Shown here piece after piece: positions 1 through 8,587 of a stretch of DNA of 64,000 nucleotides. This DNA comes from Bryobacter sp964387685 (GTDB lineage Bacteria; Acidobacteriota; Terriglobia; Bryobacterales; Bryobacteraceae), in contig CAYLXK010000029.1 in assembly GCA_964387685.1 (NCBI GenBank), forward strand, positions 6,283 to 70,282, in the 5' to 3' direction. The position numbers and the translations under genes are program-made. Position 1 is the stretch's first letter. Every line of letters starts with the position of its first letter. Under the pieces are notes generated by a model. It saw only the letters and a program-made list of their open reading frames with translations. It had not been told where the DNA came from and searched no databases.

Positions 1-2
1 TG

Positions 3-689
3 GAGCCGCAGAATTCCAGTGTCATAACTGCCCTTGGAATGCTCTTGTATCGACAGGGAAAGCTATCGCTCGCATCGAGTTACCTTAGACGCGCAGTTGT
101 GTCCGATCCGCGCGATCCAGGTAAGCAGACTTTACTGGGCGTGGCCTTGATCGATCAAGGATTTCGAGAGGAAGGAATTAGGCATCTTGGGCTAGCATTG
201 AGCTTCGATCCAGAGTACGAAGAAGCGCACTTTAACATGGGACTAGCCTTTAGAGATGCAGAACCTGCAAAAGCACTTATGCATTTTCAAAAGGCAATAA
301 GTCTCGACGCCCATTATTGTAAGGCTTTTCGGGAGCTCGGCTATACCTTCACAATTCTCAAGGATCTTGACCAGGCAGAGCAGATGCTTCAGCGCGCGTG
401 GGCTTGCGATAGCACGGATGTTTGGGTGCCAATCTATTGGGGAAATGCAAAATGGGAGGCGGGCGACATCCTTGGTGCGCAAGAAAAATTCGAACTTGCC
501 CTCAAGCTCGCGCCGGGATTTAGCGTTCCGTACTGGTCATTGGGAGCGCTTATGGAGAATATCGGAAATGTTCCTGAGGCTGCTCAAATGTATGAAAAAG
601 CTCTTGAGCTGGATCCTGAAGATGAAATCGCGCAAGAAAAGCTTTATGCGCTCCGCAACAGAAATTCGGAACTTCGGCCTTCGTCCTAA
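3..689 (+). CDS. TPR-repeat protein, 5' end outside window
   Basis: The frame is open from base 3 without a stop, so the ATG at 39 is probably internal and the gene starts upstream of the window. The visible part is almost entirely tetratricopeptide repeats. About six 34-residue units can be seen, with the usual small residues and the closing pattern of Asp-Pro (for example ALSFDPEYEEAHFNMGLAF and ALELDPEDE). TPR arrays are protein-binding scaffolds; no catalytic domain is visible here. The base composition looks less GC-rich than the genes from 3000 onward, resembling the RHS-associated DNA. It ends 90 bases before the likely start of the RHS gene at 780 on the same strand, so it may belong to that locus. 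The partner and role are unknown. Confidence 0.8.
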   Translation, partial: EPQNSSVITALGMLLYRQGKLSLASSYLRRAVVSDPRDPGKQTLLGVALIDQGFREEGIRHLGLALSFDPEYEEAHFNMGLAFRDAEPAKALMHFQKAISLDAHYCKAFRELGYTFTILKDLDQAEQMLQRAWACDSTDVWVPIYWGNAKWEAGDILGAQEKFELALKLAPGFSVPYWSLGALMENIGNVPEAAQMYEKALELDPEDEIAQEKLYALRNRNSELRPSS

Positions 690-779
690 GCCTTGCCTGC
701 AGAGCGTGGGATTAATCATCCTTGCGATTGCAACATTACCATGGGGTATGAGATGCTGCTCGGCGACAAGCTTCGAAGC

Positions 780-1865
780 ATGCGGATTTCGAGGAAGATC
801 CGTCGGGTGATTTGCGTGCTAATGGCCGCATGGTTGTGTTGCGGCAAAGCTACTGCGTGGGATGATTGCAACCTGAGCGACACGTTTGAGTGGGGTTGGA
901 ATCAGGGGCCGGACTATGGGGGCGATGTAAGCCCGATCGGTTCGTGTCCGTTGATGAATGCGGTGAGTTTGGCGGGATATGCGCGGCGGCGGCATGAGGA
1001 GAACTGGGCGAGCGCGAGTGGTAAGGAGAGCTACCGGCGGTGGAATGCGCAGTTGGTGCGGTTGGAGAGCGAGTCGGTGACGACGAATGGGACGGTGGTG
1101 GTGGCGGCGCAGACGTTGGTTAGTTTTGACGATACGGGGTTGGAGGGATCGGCTTCGAGCGTGGGGAGTGTGGCGGTGTCGCATCCTCGTGGGAATGCGA
1201 CGCGCGAGCGGGTGATGAAGGCGGCGGGGTCGGAGATGTTGACGGAGACCTGGTATGACGCCAATGGGCAGCGGACGCGGGTGAAGGATGCCGGGAACAA
1301 TCAGGCTAGTTTCAGTTACGCGGATAATTTCGGTCCCAATACATTGCCGAGCGGCACGAATGGATTTTTGCGGACGCTGACGTATCCGGTGGCGAAAGTG
1401 GGTGAAGCGGCTTTGACGGAGAGCTGGAAGGTGGATCCGTACTTGGGGATGCCGGTGGAGGCGGCGGCGTCTACGGAAGCTTATGTGACGAATGCCGAGT
1501 ATGCGGCGCATGGAGCCCTGGCGAAGTGGCAGTTGGGCAATGGGTTGTGGGAGGTGGCGCAGTTCAACGATCGCTTGCAGATGGAGCGCAAGCGGATTGG
1601 GTTAACGAATGCGGCGCAGAATTGCGGGGTGGCCGCGGATGATGAGTTGTGTTTGGAGTGGGGGTATGGGTCGGCGTCGGCCAATAACGGGAATGTGATG
1701 GAGGCCAAGCAGTGGTCGAAGAAGACTCCTGGGGGCTATCTGAATTTGCAGAGCACCTTTACTTATGACGGGCGGAATCGGCTGCATACCTTTAACGAGA
1801 GCGTGTTGAGCGGTGGGACCTCTGGTGGGGCCGAACACGCCAAAGACGAGGAGCAAGAGCCATAA
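780..1865 (+). CDS. RHS/YD-repeat protein, N-terminal part only (3' truncated)
   Basis: I chose the start at 780 because it gives a signal peptide (basic MRISRKIRR, hydrophobic VICVLMAAWLCC, then KATA before WDD). The longer frame from 693 lacks one. The mature part contains degenerate YD/RHS repeats such as ETWYDANGQRTRVKDAGN, SFSYADNF and STFTYDGRNRLHTFNE. RHS proteins form a large secreted beta-cage that delivers a C-terminal toxin. Here the protein stops after about 360 residues, before any hyperconserved core or tip. The last residues (SGGTSGGAEHAKDEEQEP) no longer look like RHS. The stop overlaps the ATG of the phd gene by one base (TAATG), so the gene was probably cut by arrival of the toxin-antitoxin pair. 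The homologous central part is seen again at 50465. Confidence 0.7.
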   Translation: MRISRKIRRVICVLMAAWLCCGKATAWDDCNLSDTFEWGWNQGPDYGGDVSPIGSCPLMNAVSLAGYARRRHEENWASASGKESYRRWNAQLVRLESESVTTNGTVVVAAQTLVSFDDTGLEGSASSVGSVAVSHPRGNATRERVMKAAGSEMLTETWYDANGQRTRVKDAGNNQASFSYADNFGPNTLPSGTNGFLRTLTYPVAKVGEAALTESWKVDPYLGMPVEAAASTEAYVTNAEYAAHGALAKWQLGNGLWEVAQFNDRLQMERKRIGLTNAAQNCGVAADDELCLEWGYGSASANNGNVMEAKQWSKKTPGGYLNLQSTFTYDGRNRLHTFNESVLSGGTSGGAEHAKDEEQEP

Positions 1866-2167
1866 TGGAAGCAATGGCAACCGTCCACATGAGCGAAGCC
1901 GAAGTGGCTCGCGATCTTCATGCCGTGCTGGCCAAAGTGCAGCAAGGCGTCGAGGTCGTGATCGAGCAAGACCACCGGCCCATCGCCGTGCTGAAATCGC
2001 CGGTACCCGCGCGACCTGGCCGCAAGCTAAGTGAATGCATCGCGCTGGCGAAGGCCTACGAAGCCAAGCTTGGTTACGCGCCCATTCCGGACGAGGACTT
2101 CGCCCAGGACGTGCAAGCGGGCATCGACTCGCGCCGCGACTCGCTAGAGCCTCCGGCATGGGATTAG
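1865..2167 (+). CDS. Phd/YefM-family antitoxin
   Basis: A 100-residue protein with the Phd/YefM layout. The N-terminal half (MATVHMSEAEVARDLHAVL, then GVEVVIEQDHRPIAVL) matches the dimerising, DNA-binding fold of prevent-host-death antitoxins. The acidic C-terminal tail (IPDEDFAQDVQAGIDSRRD) would bind and neutralise the toxin. It lies 13 bases upstream of a PIN-domain gene, the normal antitoxin-toxin order. Proteins of this class usually repress their own promoter as a complex with the toxin. Its start overlaps the stop of the truncated RHS frame, so it may also be transcribed from the RHS promoter. The internal ATG at 1877 is an alternative start. Confidence 0.85.
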   Translation: MEAMATVHMSEAEVARDLHAVLAKVQQGVEVVIEQDHRPIAVLKSPVPARPGRKLSECIALAKAYEAKLGYAPIPDEDFAQDVQAGIDSRRDSLEPPAWD

Positions 2168-2180
2168 GCGAGCCGTCCGC

Positions 2181-2594
2181 ATGGGATTAGTTCTCGACTC
2201 CAGTGTGCTGATCGCAGCGGAGCGGGAGCAGCGTCCGGTCAGCCAGCCTCTCGCGTCGCTCGCCGCGGAGCACTCCGAAACCGAGTTCCTGCTTTCTTCC
2301 AGCTCCGTGATGGAACTGGAGCATGGTTGGCACCGCGCCAACACACCCGAAGCCGCCGCTAAGCGCCGCCGTTATGTCGATGAGGTGCTGGCCGTCCTGC
2401 CGGTCGAGCCATTCACGCGTGAGATGGGCGTGCTGGCCGCCAAGATCGACGCCGACATGAAGAAGGTGGGCTTGGTCATCGCGACCGCCGATCTGTTGAT
2501 CGGGATCACGGCCCTGCATCTGGACTACGCCATCGGGACCCGCAACGGCCACCACTTCAAAATGATCCCAGGGCTGAAGGTCCTTCCTCTTTAG
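2181..2594 (+). CDS. VapC-type PIN-domain ribonuclease toxin
   Basis: A 137-residue PIN protein. The first acidic residue is in GLVLDSSVLIAAERE, the second in SVMELEHGW, and further ones follow in the ATADLLIGITAL stretch before GTRNGHHFKMIPGL. These are the expected positions for the metal-binding acidic cluster of VapC endoribonucleases. VapC toxins cleave RNA, commonly tRNA or rRNA, and are held inactive by the co-expressed antitoxin, here the Phd-type protein just upstream. Length and start are typical of the family. Phd-VapC pairing is common in soil bacteria. Confidence 0.87.
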   Translation: MGLVLDSSVLIAAEREQRPVSQPLASLAAEHSETEFLLSSSSVMELEHGWHRANTPEAAAKRRRYVDEVLAVLPVEPFTREMGVLAAKIDADMKKVGLVIATADLLIGITALHLDYAIGTRNGHHFKMIPGLKVLPL

Positions 2595-2653
2595 GCGCCG
2601 CTGGCCTCCATCCAGCTTTCGAGCATCGGTGCTTGGAGCAGGGCGTAGGACAG

Positions 2654-2689
2654 CCTGTCCCGGTTCCCCGGTTCCTGTCCCGGTTCCCC
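2654..2689 (+). repeat. Tandem pair of a 16-bp repeat
   Basis: The 16-mer CCTGTCCCGGTTCCCC occurs twice with a 4-base spacer (2654-2669 and 2674-2689). It directly follows a palindromic AGGACAGCCTGTCC, and a related GGGACAGCCT lies about 110 bases downstream. Similar GGGACAG-rich elements are often seen around REP-associated transposases, but no transposase frame is present here, so the origin is uncertain. Confidence 0.6.
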
Positions 2690-2811
2690 ACGTATCAGCG
2701 TTGCTGCCATCCAATGGCGCTAAGCGACAAGTGGCGTAGGCGATCCAAATCTTCTGTGCCAGGTAAGTGCCTGGGACAGCCTATGCTGCACCCCAAAGTT
2801 GAGACACAGCC

Positions 2812-2961
2812 GTGGCCAAAAACATACGGGCCGAGTACTCGTATGACAGCTAGAAGCGGGCGACGGAGATACGGAAACTGCCCTGGAACGGTTCGGCTCC
2901 CGTGGAGGACCGATACCAGCGGGCGAACTACACCGACGATGGCGGGGGCGAAGGGTCTTGA
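2812..2961 (+). pseudogene. Possible RHS-repeat relic in the 2595-3001 gap
   Basis: This is the only recognisable piece of the roughly 400-base gap between vapC and the secreted propeller gene. The frame from 2812 reads AEYSYDS, then a TAG codon, then KRATEIRKLPWNGSAP and VEDRYQRANYTDDGG. The Y-x-Y-D-x-W-x-R pattern resembles a YD/RHS repeat if the TAG replaces a tryptophan codon. It could be the displaced continuation of the truncated RHS gene at 780. The match is short and by eye only. The rest of the gap shows only the tandem 16-mer at 2654. Confidence 0.3.
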
Positions 2962-3001
2962 TTCATTTTTCGATGGTTTCGCGCTCCAATAAGTAAAAGC
3001 C

Positions 3002-6000
3002 ATGCGCATTCTTCGTCCCCGACACCTTGCAATTTTTCTCGTCCTGGCGTGCTCGGCTTTTGTGCAGGCCCAACAACCTGCTTTGCGGCCAGGCATTGGG
3101 GAGTTGCAGTTTCCCCTGGTACCCAGCAACGTTGTTTATGGGCTTGCCCGCACTTCGTTGGTCGTCTCCGGTAACCTCAATCAGTCTGGAACTCTGCTGC
3201 GCTCCGATAACGGCGGCAACACGTGGACTGCTCTTAACGTCGTGCCCCAGGGCGAATTGCAGTTCGTGGATTCTTTCGCGGTTCATCCGGAGCGCCCGGA
3301 GGTCGTTTACGCCGTTCGGACCCGTGCGCGGGGAGGAGTATTCCGTAGTACGGACAGCGGCGCGACCTGGGAGAACATCAGCGCGGGGCTGCCCGCTGCG
3401 GGGGAACTGCGGAACGTCTCCTTTGTCCGCGGCCCCTCCGAGGAAGGCCGCATTCGCATTGCCGACGTTTTGTATCGCTTCAACCCAACTACGAAATCCT
3501 GGTCCAAACTGGCGGACCTACCTTCGAACACCACCACGCTTCACTTCGACCCCGCCAGCCCGACGCGCGCGGGGCTCTTCACGCCACCGAGCAATTTTTA
3601 TGTAAGTACCGATGGCGGCGCAACCTGGAGCGTCCGTGGCCGCTTTGCCGATGCGGCCAACCGCACGCCAATCACCATCGGCTTCGATGCCAAGGACCCC
3701 AGTTTCATTTACGTTCGCAGCGAATCCCCGACCAATCAAGACGGGCGTTGCCCGGCACCGGGCGGCGGTTTGTGGCGCTCCACGGATGGCGGCGCGCAAT
3801 TCACAAACATTTTCGAGACAGGAGCCTGCAACGTCTCATCGCTGTTTTGGATCGATCCCTCGCGGCCTAATGTTTACCTTCGCAATGGGTTCATCGCACA
3901 ACCTTACTGCATCAGCCAAAATCGAGGCGAACGCTTTCAGTGCATCAATGATCCTATCTCGGCCACCACTCCCAGCCTGATGGGGATGGATCCCCGCAAC
4001 GGCGTACTCTATCGGGGAGCCCTGCAACAAGTAAGCCGCGATGGCGCCGCTTCGTGGAGCGATTTTTCCTCCACCTTCCGTCCGACGCTATGGGCTCCCC
4101 CGCCCTTCTCTTTTGCGGTAACGGAAGGCATGAGCACAACCGTGCCTTTGCCCATCGGCCTTGCCGACTATTCTTCCACCGTTGCGGTTCCATACCGGGC
4201 TTCTCTCGTGGATGGTCCTCCTTGGCTGCGCATTCCCACCCCGGAAGGCACCCTCAGCGGCGGGCGGGACCTGAACCTCAGCGTCGACGCGACTTCGCTG
4301 GTTCCGGGCCAATACACGGCGCGCATTCGCATTGAATCCACTGCCACGGCGAACGCTTCGGTTACCGGCACACTCCTTCTCACCGTGACGCCGCGAGCTG
4401 CAACGGGGGTTCGTTTCCGCTACGATCTAGTCGCCGGCACTCGCAGCAATCCGCAGTCCTTCGCGGAGAATGTATCCGCCCTTACACAGTCCTTGAGCTT
4501 GACGAGAGCCATGACCCGGGACGCCGACGGCAACATTTATGTCATGGTGGAGAACCGGCTTCGGAGGATCAATCGCAATGGCGTCATCCAAACGATTGCG
4601 GGTGACGGAACGCGGGGGGAAACCGCTGACAACACCCCGGCCTTGCAAGCCAAGTTCGGTTTTCCGGATTTCCTTGCCGTGGCGCGCGACGGCACCGTCT
4701 ATGTTGCGGAGAGCAGTGGAAGCCGGGTTTATGCAATCAAGGACGGCATTGTTCGCGTCATCCTCAATTCCAATTCCCCGGGCAATATTCGCCTCAGTAC
4801 GGTAAGGGGCATGGCCACCTCTCCCGCGGGTACCGTCTTCGTTTGCGATGCGGGAAAAATCCTGCGCTTGACGCCCGGGCAAACACCGGAGGTGGTTAGC
4901 GGATTCAGCAATTTCTTGCAACAGGTGCGAGGCCAGGTCTTTGACATGGCGGCCGAAAGTGAAAATTCTTTTTTGCTTAGCGATTCGTCGACTGCTCGCA
5001 TCTACCGTTGGAATTCCAGCGGTCTGAATGTAATTGCCGGGACGGGCGTGGAAGGGTATTCGGGCGATGGTGGTCCAGCGGTGGAAGCGCGTATCGATCG
5101 CCCAGGCACGATTGCGCGAGACGCGGATGGCAATATTTTTTTCGAAGATGCTTCCAACAGGGTGATTCGGGTGATCCGTCCCGATGGAAGGATTTTCTCC
5201 ATTACCAGCCCCAGTGGCGGATTTGCGTTTTCGAATCCGAGCGGTGAAGCCGCGGATTCTTCCTTCTTAAGCATTGTGCGCGTGGAAGCCGAGCCAAACG
5301 GATCCCTGGTGGTCGCGACGAGTTCGGAAGTCTACCGCTTTACGCGGCTTCCTTTCAACGCGCCGCAATTGCAATCCGGTGCCGTGGTCAATGCAGCGAG
5401 CAACATGCCTAGCCTTAGCCCCGGAGCGCTAGCGACCGTGTATGGCGCCAATCTTTCGCTCGAAACGCGCGCGGCCAACTTCGCTCCCTTGCCCACGGTA
5501 TTGGGCGGCGCCGAAGTCTTCATCAATGGCCGGGCTGTCCCCGTAGTCTTCGCAAGCCCCGGGCAGGTAAACTTCCAGATTCCCTCGAACCTTGCGCCGG
5601 GCCGGGCGCGTCTCGAAGCACGCGTAGACGGACAAACCAGCACGGCGATCGACATTCAAATTACGGCTGCCTCGCCGGGCATCTTTGTTTACGGAAGCAA
5701 TCGCGCCGTCGCCCAGAATCAAGACGGTGCGGTGAACGGCGAATCCACCCCAGAAGCGCCGGGGCGTTTCGCTGTGCTTTATTTCACGGGCGTGGGCCCG
5801 CTCGATAATCCCGTTGCCGACGGCGCACTTTCTCCGGCCAGCCCTTTGTCCCGCGCAGCAAACCCCTTTGAAGTTCGGCTGGGAGGCCAGATGGCCAATG
5901 TGCTGTTTGTCGGGCTGAGTCCCGGCTTCGTCGGACTGGGACAAGCCAACTTCCAGGTGCCCAGCCTTCCGCCTGGCGACTACCCCCTTGTGCTGACCAT

Positions 6001-6052
6001 TGGCGGGGTGGCCAGCAACGCACCGCTGTTCCGGGTGGGCGAACCCAACTAG
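3002..6052 (+). CDS. Secreted BNR/NHL-repeat protein with Solibacter-type C-terminal domain
   Basis: A 1016-residue exported protein with a clear signal peptide (RHLAIFLVLACSAFVQAQQ). Residues about 40-380 contain BNR/sortilin-like propeller blades with Asp-box patterns (SDNGGNTW, STDSGATWEN, STDGGATW, STDGGAQF). A bacterial Ig-like stretch follows. Residues about 490-790 carry NHL-type propeller repeats (GTGVEGYSGDGGPAVEARI, DADGNIYV). The last 220 residues match the Solibacter-type C-terminal domain TIGR03437, with VVNAASN, LSPGALATVYG, VNFQIPSNL and SPGIFV. That family is typical of Bryobacterales surface proteins. The protein probably sits outside or on the outer membrane, but its ligand cannot be inferred. 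It appears monocistronic. Confidence 0.85.
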   Translation: MRILRPRHLAIFLVLACSAFVQAQQPALRPGIGELQFPLVPSNVVYGLARTSLVVSGNLNQSGTLLRSDNGGNTWTALNVVPQGELQFVDSFAVHPERPEVVYAVRTRARGGVFRSTDSGATWENISAGLPAAGELRNVSFVRGPSEEGRIRIADVLYRFNPTTKSWSKLADLPSNTTTLHFDPASPTRAGLFTPPSNFYVSTDGGATWSVRGRFADAANRTPITIGFDAKDPSFIYVRSESPTNQDGRCPAPGGGLWRSTDGGAQFTNIFETGACNVSSLFWIDPSRPNVYLRNGFIAQPYCISQNRGERFQCINDPISATTPSLMGMDPRNGVLYRGALQQVSRDGAASWSDFSSTFRPTLWAPPPFSFAVTEGMSTTVPLPIGLADYSSTVAVPYRASLVDGPPWLRIPTPEGTLSGGRDLNLSVDATSLVPGQYTARIRIESTATANASVTGTLLLTVTPRAATGVRFRYDLVAGTRSNPQSFAENVSALTQSLSLTRAMTRDADGNIYVMVENRLRRINRNGVIQTIAGDGTRGETADNTPALQAKFGFPDFLAVARDGTVYVAESSGSRVYAIKDGIVRVILNSNSPGNIRLSTVRGMATSPAGTVFVCDAGKILRLTPGQTPEVVSGFSNFLQQVRGQVFDMAAESENSFLLSDSSTARIYRWNSSGLNVIAGTGVEGYSGDGGPAVEARIDRPGTIARDADGNIFFEDASNRVIRVIRPDGRIFSITSPSGGFAFSNPSGEAADSSFLSIVRVEAEPNGSLVVATSSEVYRFTRLPFNAPQLQSGAVVNAASNMPSLSPGALATVYGANLSLETRAANFAPLPTVLGGAEVFINGRAVPVVFASPGQVNFQIPSNLAPGRARLEARVDGQTSTAIDIQITAASPGIFVYGSNRAVAQNQDGAVNGESTPEAPGRFAVLYFTGVGPLDNPVADGALSPASPLSRAANPFEVRLGGQMANVLFVGLSPGFVGLGQANFQVPSLPPGDYPLVLTIGGVASNAPLFRVGEPN

Positions 6053-6060
6053 GGCCCGTT

Positions 6061-6261
6061 GACACTCATAAAACATTCGCGCAGGAAAGTGCTTTCAGCA
6101 TAGAAATCACCGAAGAGCAGTTTGCGCGGCTCAAGAATACGCTGCCGGTGCAGCGCGGGAATCTAAGCCTAAGTAATCTTCAAGCCCTGAACGCTTATTT
6201 TATAGGTGGCCGAGCTGGAAGAAGAAGGGACGGCCTGACGGGTCCCAGTTGTATTTGTTGA
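6061..6261 (+). pseudogene. IS5-family transposase N-terminal relic
   Basis: The frame through 6094 reads FSIEITEEQFARLKNTLP, then VQRGNLSLSNLQALNAYF, then diverges and stops. This is the N-terminal signature of IS5-group transposases (a helix followed by LP-x-QRGN-x-S-NLQ-x-LNA). There is no start codon in a sensible place and no catalytic DDE part, so it is a dead fragment. No terminal inverted repeats were found around it. It occupies the gap between the propeller gene and the cupin gene. Confidence 0.7.
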
Positions 6262-6317
6262 GATTTGTTTTGTAAACTGCTGGGCGCGCGAGAGCGCATC
6301 TATTTCGGAGGAGCCTT

Positions 6318-6980
6318 ATGACCGCGCAACGAACGATTTTGAACATGGCAACGGCCGCGCTCGCGTTGCTGAGTGCCGAGCGGGCGGCGGCACAGTTGAT
6401 GACAACTTGCGCGCCGGATTCGCCGGAGCGGCGAGGCGAATTGGGTTGCGCGATCCTCGCCAGCAAAGCGCTCCCCGCGGACCTGAAGGAGCCCGTATTC
6501 TGGCAACTCTATCGATTTGCGTCGCTGAAAGAGGCCCAGGCGGCCGTCGGAGCGGCGAGCGTGGCTTTCGATGCCGGCGGCGTTTCGTGGCTGGCGGCCA
6601 TTGAGCCGCGGACCGCCAATTATCGTGGGGGAAAACATGTCGCGCAGGTTGGGCCATTAGCACTGCCAAAGGCGGCACACTACACATTGCAGGTCCAGAC
6701 ATCCGCGTTCACGCCGGGGATGTACTCTTTAGCGCATCATCATTCTGGCGTGGAGGCGGTGTATGTGATCGAGGGCGAGGCGTGCTATGAGACTCCGGAC
6801 CGTGCGGTCAAGCTGGGGAAGGGCGAAACGCTGGTGATTCCGTCGCCTATTCCCATGCGGGCGGTGGTAACGGGACCCGCGATGCGCCGCGTGCTGGCGA
6901 TTATTCTTCATGACGCGGCGCAACCTGCAACGACGAGGGAGAAGGAGGGCGCGGGGCCGTCCCTTGTCGCATGTAAGTAA
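6318..6980 (+). CDS. Secreted cupin-domain protein
   Basis: A 220-residue protein with an N-terminal signal-like segment (TILNMATAALALLSAERAAAQ). The C-terminal half, about residues 115-200, is a cupin barrel. It shows the histidine cluster AHHHSGVEAVYVIEGEACYET (motif 1) and GKGETLVIPSPIPMRAVV (motif 2), so a metal-binding single-domain cupin is likely. The first half is less conserved. A strong ribosome binding site (GGAGGAG) lies 6 bases before the ATG. Substrate and reaction are not predictable; related exported cupins act as dioxygenases, isomerases or sensors. No operon partner is adjacent. Confidence 0.8.
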   Translation: MTAQRTILNMATAALALLSAERAAAQLMTTCAPDSPERRGELGCAILASKALPADLKEPVFWQLYRFASLKEAQAAVGAASVAFDAGGVSWLAAIEPRTANYRGGKHVAQVGPLALPKAAHYTLQVQTSAFTPGMYSLAHHHSGVEAVYVIEGEACYETPDRAVKLGKGETLVIPSPIPMRAVVTGPAMRRVLAIILHDAAQPATTREKEGAGPSLVACK

Positions 6981-7090
6981 GGTGCGCGGGCAAAGTCAAG
7001 CTTGACTGCCCGCCAGAGGACCCGACGCCCTGAAAGACGCTGACCGAGTGTGCAGTGTTGGTTCGCTGGTATGGGCACGCCCGAGCAAGA

Positions 7091-8071
7091 CTAGTTCAGC
7101 GTCAGGACGCTCCACATGCGGACGGGAAGGATCTCGACTTTTTCCAGGCGGTCGAGTTCAGGGTCGGCGGCGGGGGCCAGGAAGGCGTGGATGGTGCCGG
7201 GAGCTAAGGGGAAAGAACGAGGGGAGTCCGCGTTGATGGGGGCGCTGAGGACCTTTACAAAACCGGACGGGTCGCGCCGGAAGGCGTAAAGGTGGCCCAC
7301 GCGGGGCGCCTCCACAAAGATTTGACGGCCGGAGACGCGAAGGGGAGCTGACACCGCCGCCTGCCGGGCGACGGCTTTGGCGCGGAATTCGGAGGCCGCT
7401 TCCGACTTGGCCTCTTTGGCTTCGTCACGGAGGGCTAAGACTAGGTTGTCGGCCGCGGTGGGGGCGGGAGGCGGGGCGACGGCAGGGGGAGGCGGAGGCG
7501 CCGGGGAGGGGCTGGCCAAGCGTTCATCCAGGGGGAGGGGTGCAGGAAGCGTGGGCGCGCCTTGGCCTGGGCGAGTGGCGGGCGGGTCGGGTCTTGGATT
7601 AGCGGGTTTTGAAGCAAGAGGTGCGGGGGAAACGGGCGTGGCGGCAGCGGGCGCCGCGCTTTCCAACTTACGAAGCGTCTGTGGCGCAGGCGCTTGGGCG
7701 ATTTCAACGGCTGGCTGAGCCTTGGGCTGCAAGAAGGTATAGAGTCCGAGGGATGCCAGAACGACGCAAGCCGCGGCGGTATAAAGAGGCCAGCGGGAGG
7801 GGCGGATCTCTTCAAGGGGAGCGGGCGACGCGGCGGCGGCGACATCCCGCAGCGGCAGTTTTGCTTGGCTGAGCGCATTGTTGAGCGCGCGTTTGACCAA
7901 AGGACTTTCAAAGGTCGCCCGGAGGGTTTCCTCGTCGGCCAGTTGGTTGAAGAGCTCCTGGTTGCCGAGGGCTTTTTCAAAAAGGCGCTGGCGTTCCGCG
8001 CCGCTAAGGGTGCCCATGGAGTAGGCGCTGAGCAGGGCGCGCATTTCGTCGTCGAGAAAATCGGAATTCAT
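7091..8071 (-). CDS. Anti-sigma factor-like membrane protein
   Basis: A 326-residue protein. The cytoplasmic N-terminus (LDDEMRALLSAYSMGTLSG-type) resembles the domain by which anti-sigma factors bind their sigma partner. A single membrane segment follows at about residues 94-112 (WPLYTAAACVVLASLGLYTFL), then a long Pro/Ala-rich linker and a C-terminal extracytoplasmic domain (RVGHLYAFRRDPSGFVKVL). No zinc-binding HxxxCxxC motif is visible. It overlaps the upstream sigma factor gene by four bases, so translation is coupled. The C-terminal domain is probably the sensor; the signal is unknown. Confidence 0.7.
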   Translation of the reverse strand: MNSDFLDDEMRALLSAYSMGTLSGAERQRLFEKALGNQELFNQLADEETLRATFESPLVKRALNNALSQAKLPLRDVAAAASPAPLEEIRPSRWPLYTAAACVVLASLGLYTFLQPKAQPAVEIAQAPAPQTLRKLESAAPAAATPVSPAPLASKPANPRPDPPATRPGQGAPTLPAPLPLDERLASPSPAPPPPPAVAPPPAPTAADNLVLALRDEAKEAKSEAASEFRAKAVARQAAVSAPLRVSGRQIFVEAPRVGHLYAFRRDPSGFVKVLSAPINADSPRSFPLAPGTIHAFLAPAADPELDRLEKVEILPVRMWSVLTLN

Positions 8072-8562
8072 TGCGGCCTCCTAACTTCCGAGAGCAGACG
8101 CTTCAAGTTTTCGCGGCAGCGGGCTTCCCAGGTATAGACGGTGTTGATGCTGGCGGCGCCGAGAAGTTGTTGAATTTCGGGGAAATTGTGGCCGGCCAGC
8201 TTGAGGCGGAAGATTTCCTGGCAGCGCTCGCCGAGCATGGGGAGGGCGAGTTCCAGGCGGCCTACCAGTTCGCGCTGTTCGGCTTCGAGGGCCAGATTGA
8301 CGTGGGGGTCGGCCAGGGGCAGTTCGGCGACATCGACGGCGGTGTTTTCGCCGCGGCGGGCGGCTTTGCGGAAGTGGGCCATGACTTTGTAGCGGGTGAT
8401 CTGGAGGGCGAGCGGGACGAGTTCGGCCATTTCCTGGACGTGCGGATACTTTTCGTGAAGCACAAGCAGGACCTCCTGAGTCAAGTCTTCAGCGACTTGC
8501 CTCCCATAACGAGATGCCGCAAAGGAGAGAATCCTTTCACGCAGGGCGGCCAGCACGTCCAT
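8068..8562 (-). CDS. ECF RNA polymerase sigma factor
   Basis: A sigma-70 family protein of 164 residues. I chose the ATG at 8562 because homology begins there (MDVLAALRERILSFAASRYG). Region 2 includes VAEDLTQEVLLVLHEKYP, the DLTQE-type signature of region 2. Region 4 is the C-terminal helix-turn-helix with CQEIFRLKLAGHNFPEIQQLL and SINTVYTWEARCRENLKRLL. It is followed by and overlaps the anti-sigma-like gene by four bases, and is divergent from the Fur-family gene with only 25 bases between the starts. The pair probably senses an envelope signal through the anti-sigma protein. Such pairs usually autoregulate. Confidence 0.87.
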   Translation of the reverse strand: MDVLAALRERILSFAASRYGRQVAEDLTQEVLLVLHEKYPHVQEMAELVPLALQITRYKVMAHFRKAARRGENTAVDVAELPLADPHVNLALEAEQRELVGRLELALPMLGERCQEIFRLKLAGHNFPEIQQLLGAASINTVYTWEARCRENLKRLLSEVRRPQ

Positions 8563-8587
8563 AATGTGAGAATAGAGGAAGACCGCT

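Noticed and set aside
2633..2992. Plus-strand frame of 119 codons in the gap after vapC
   Set aside because: No family, skewed composition and a short-repeat origin for its first part. The RHS-like relic lies in another frame.
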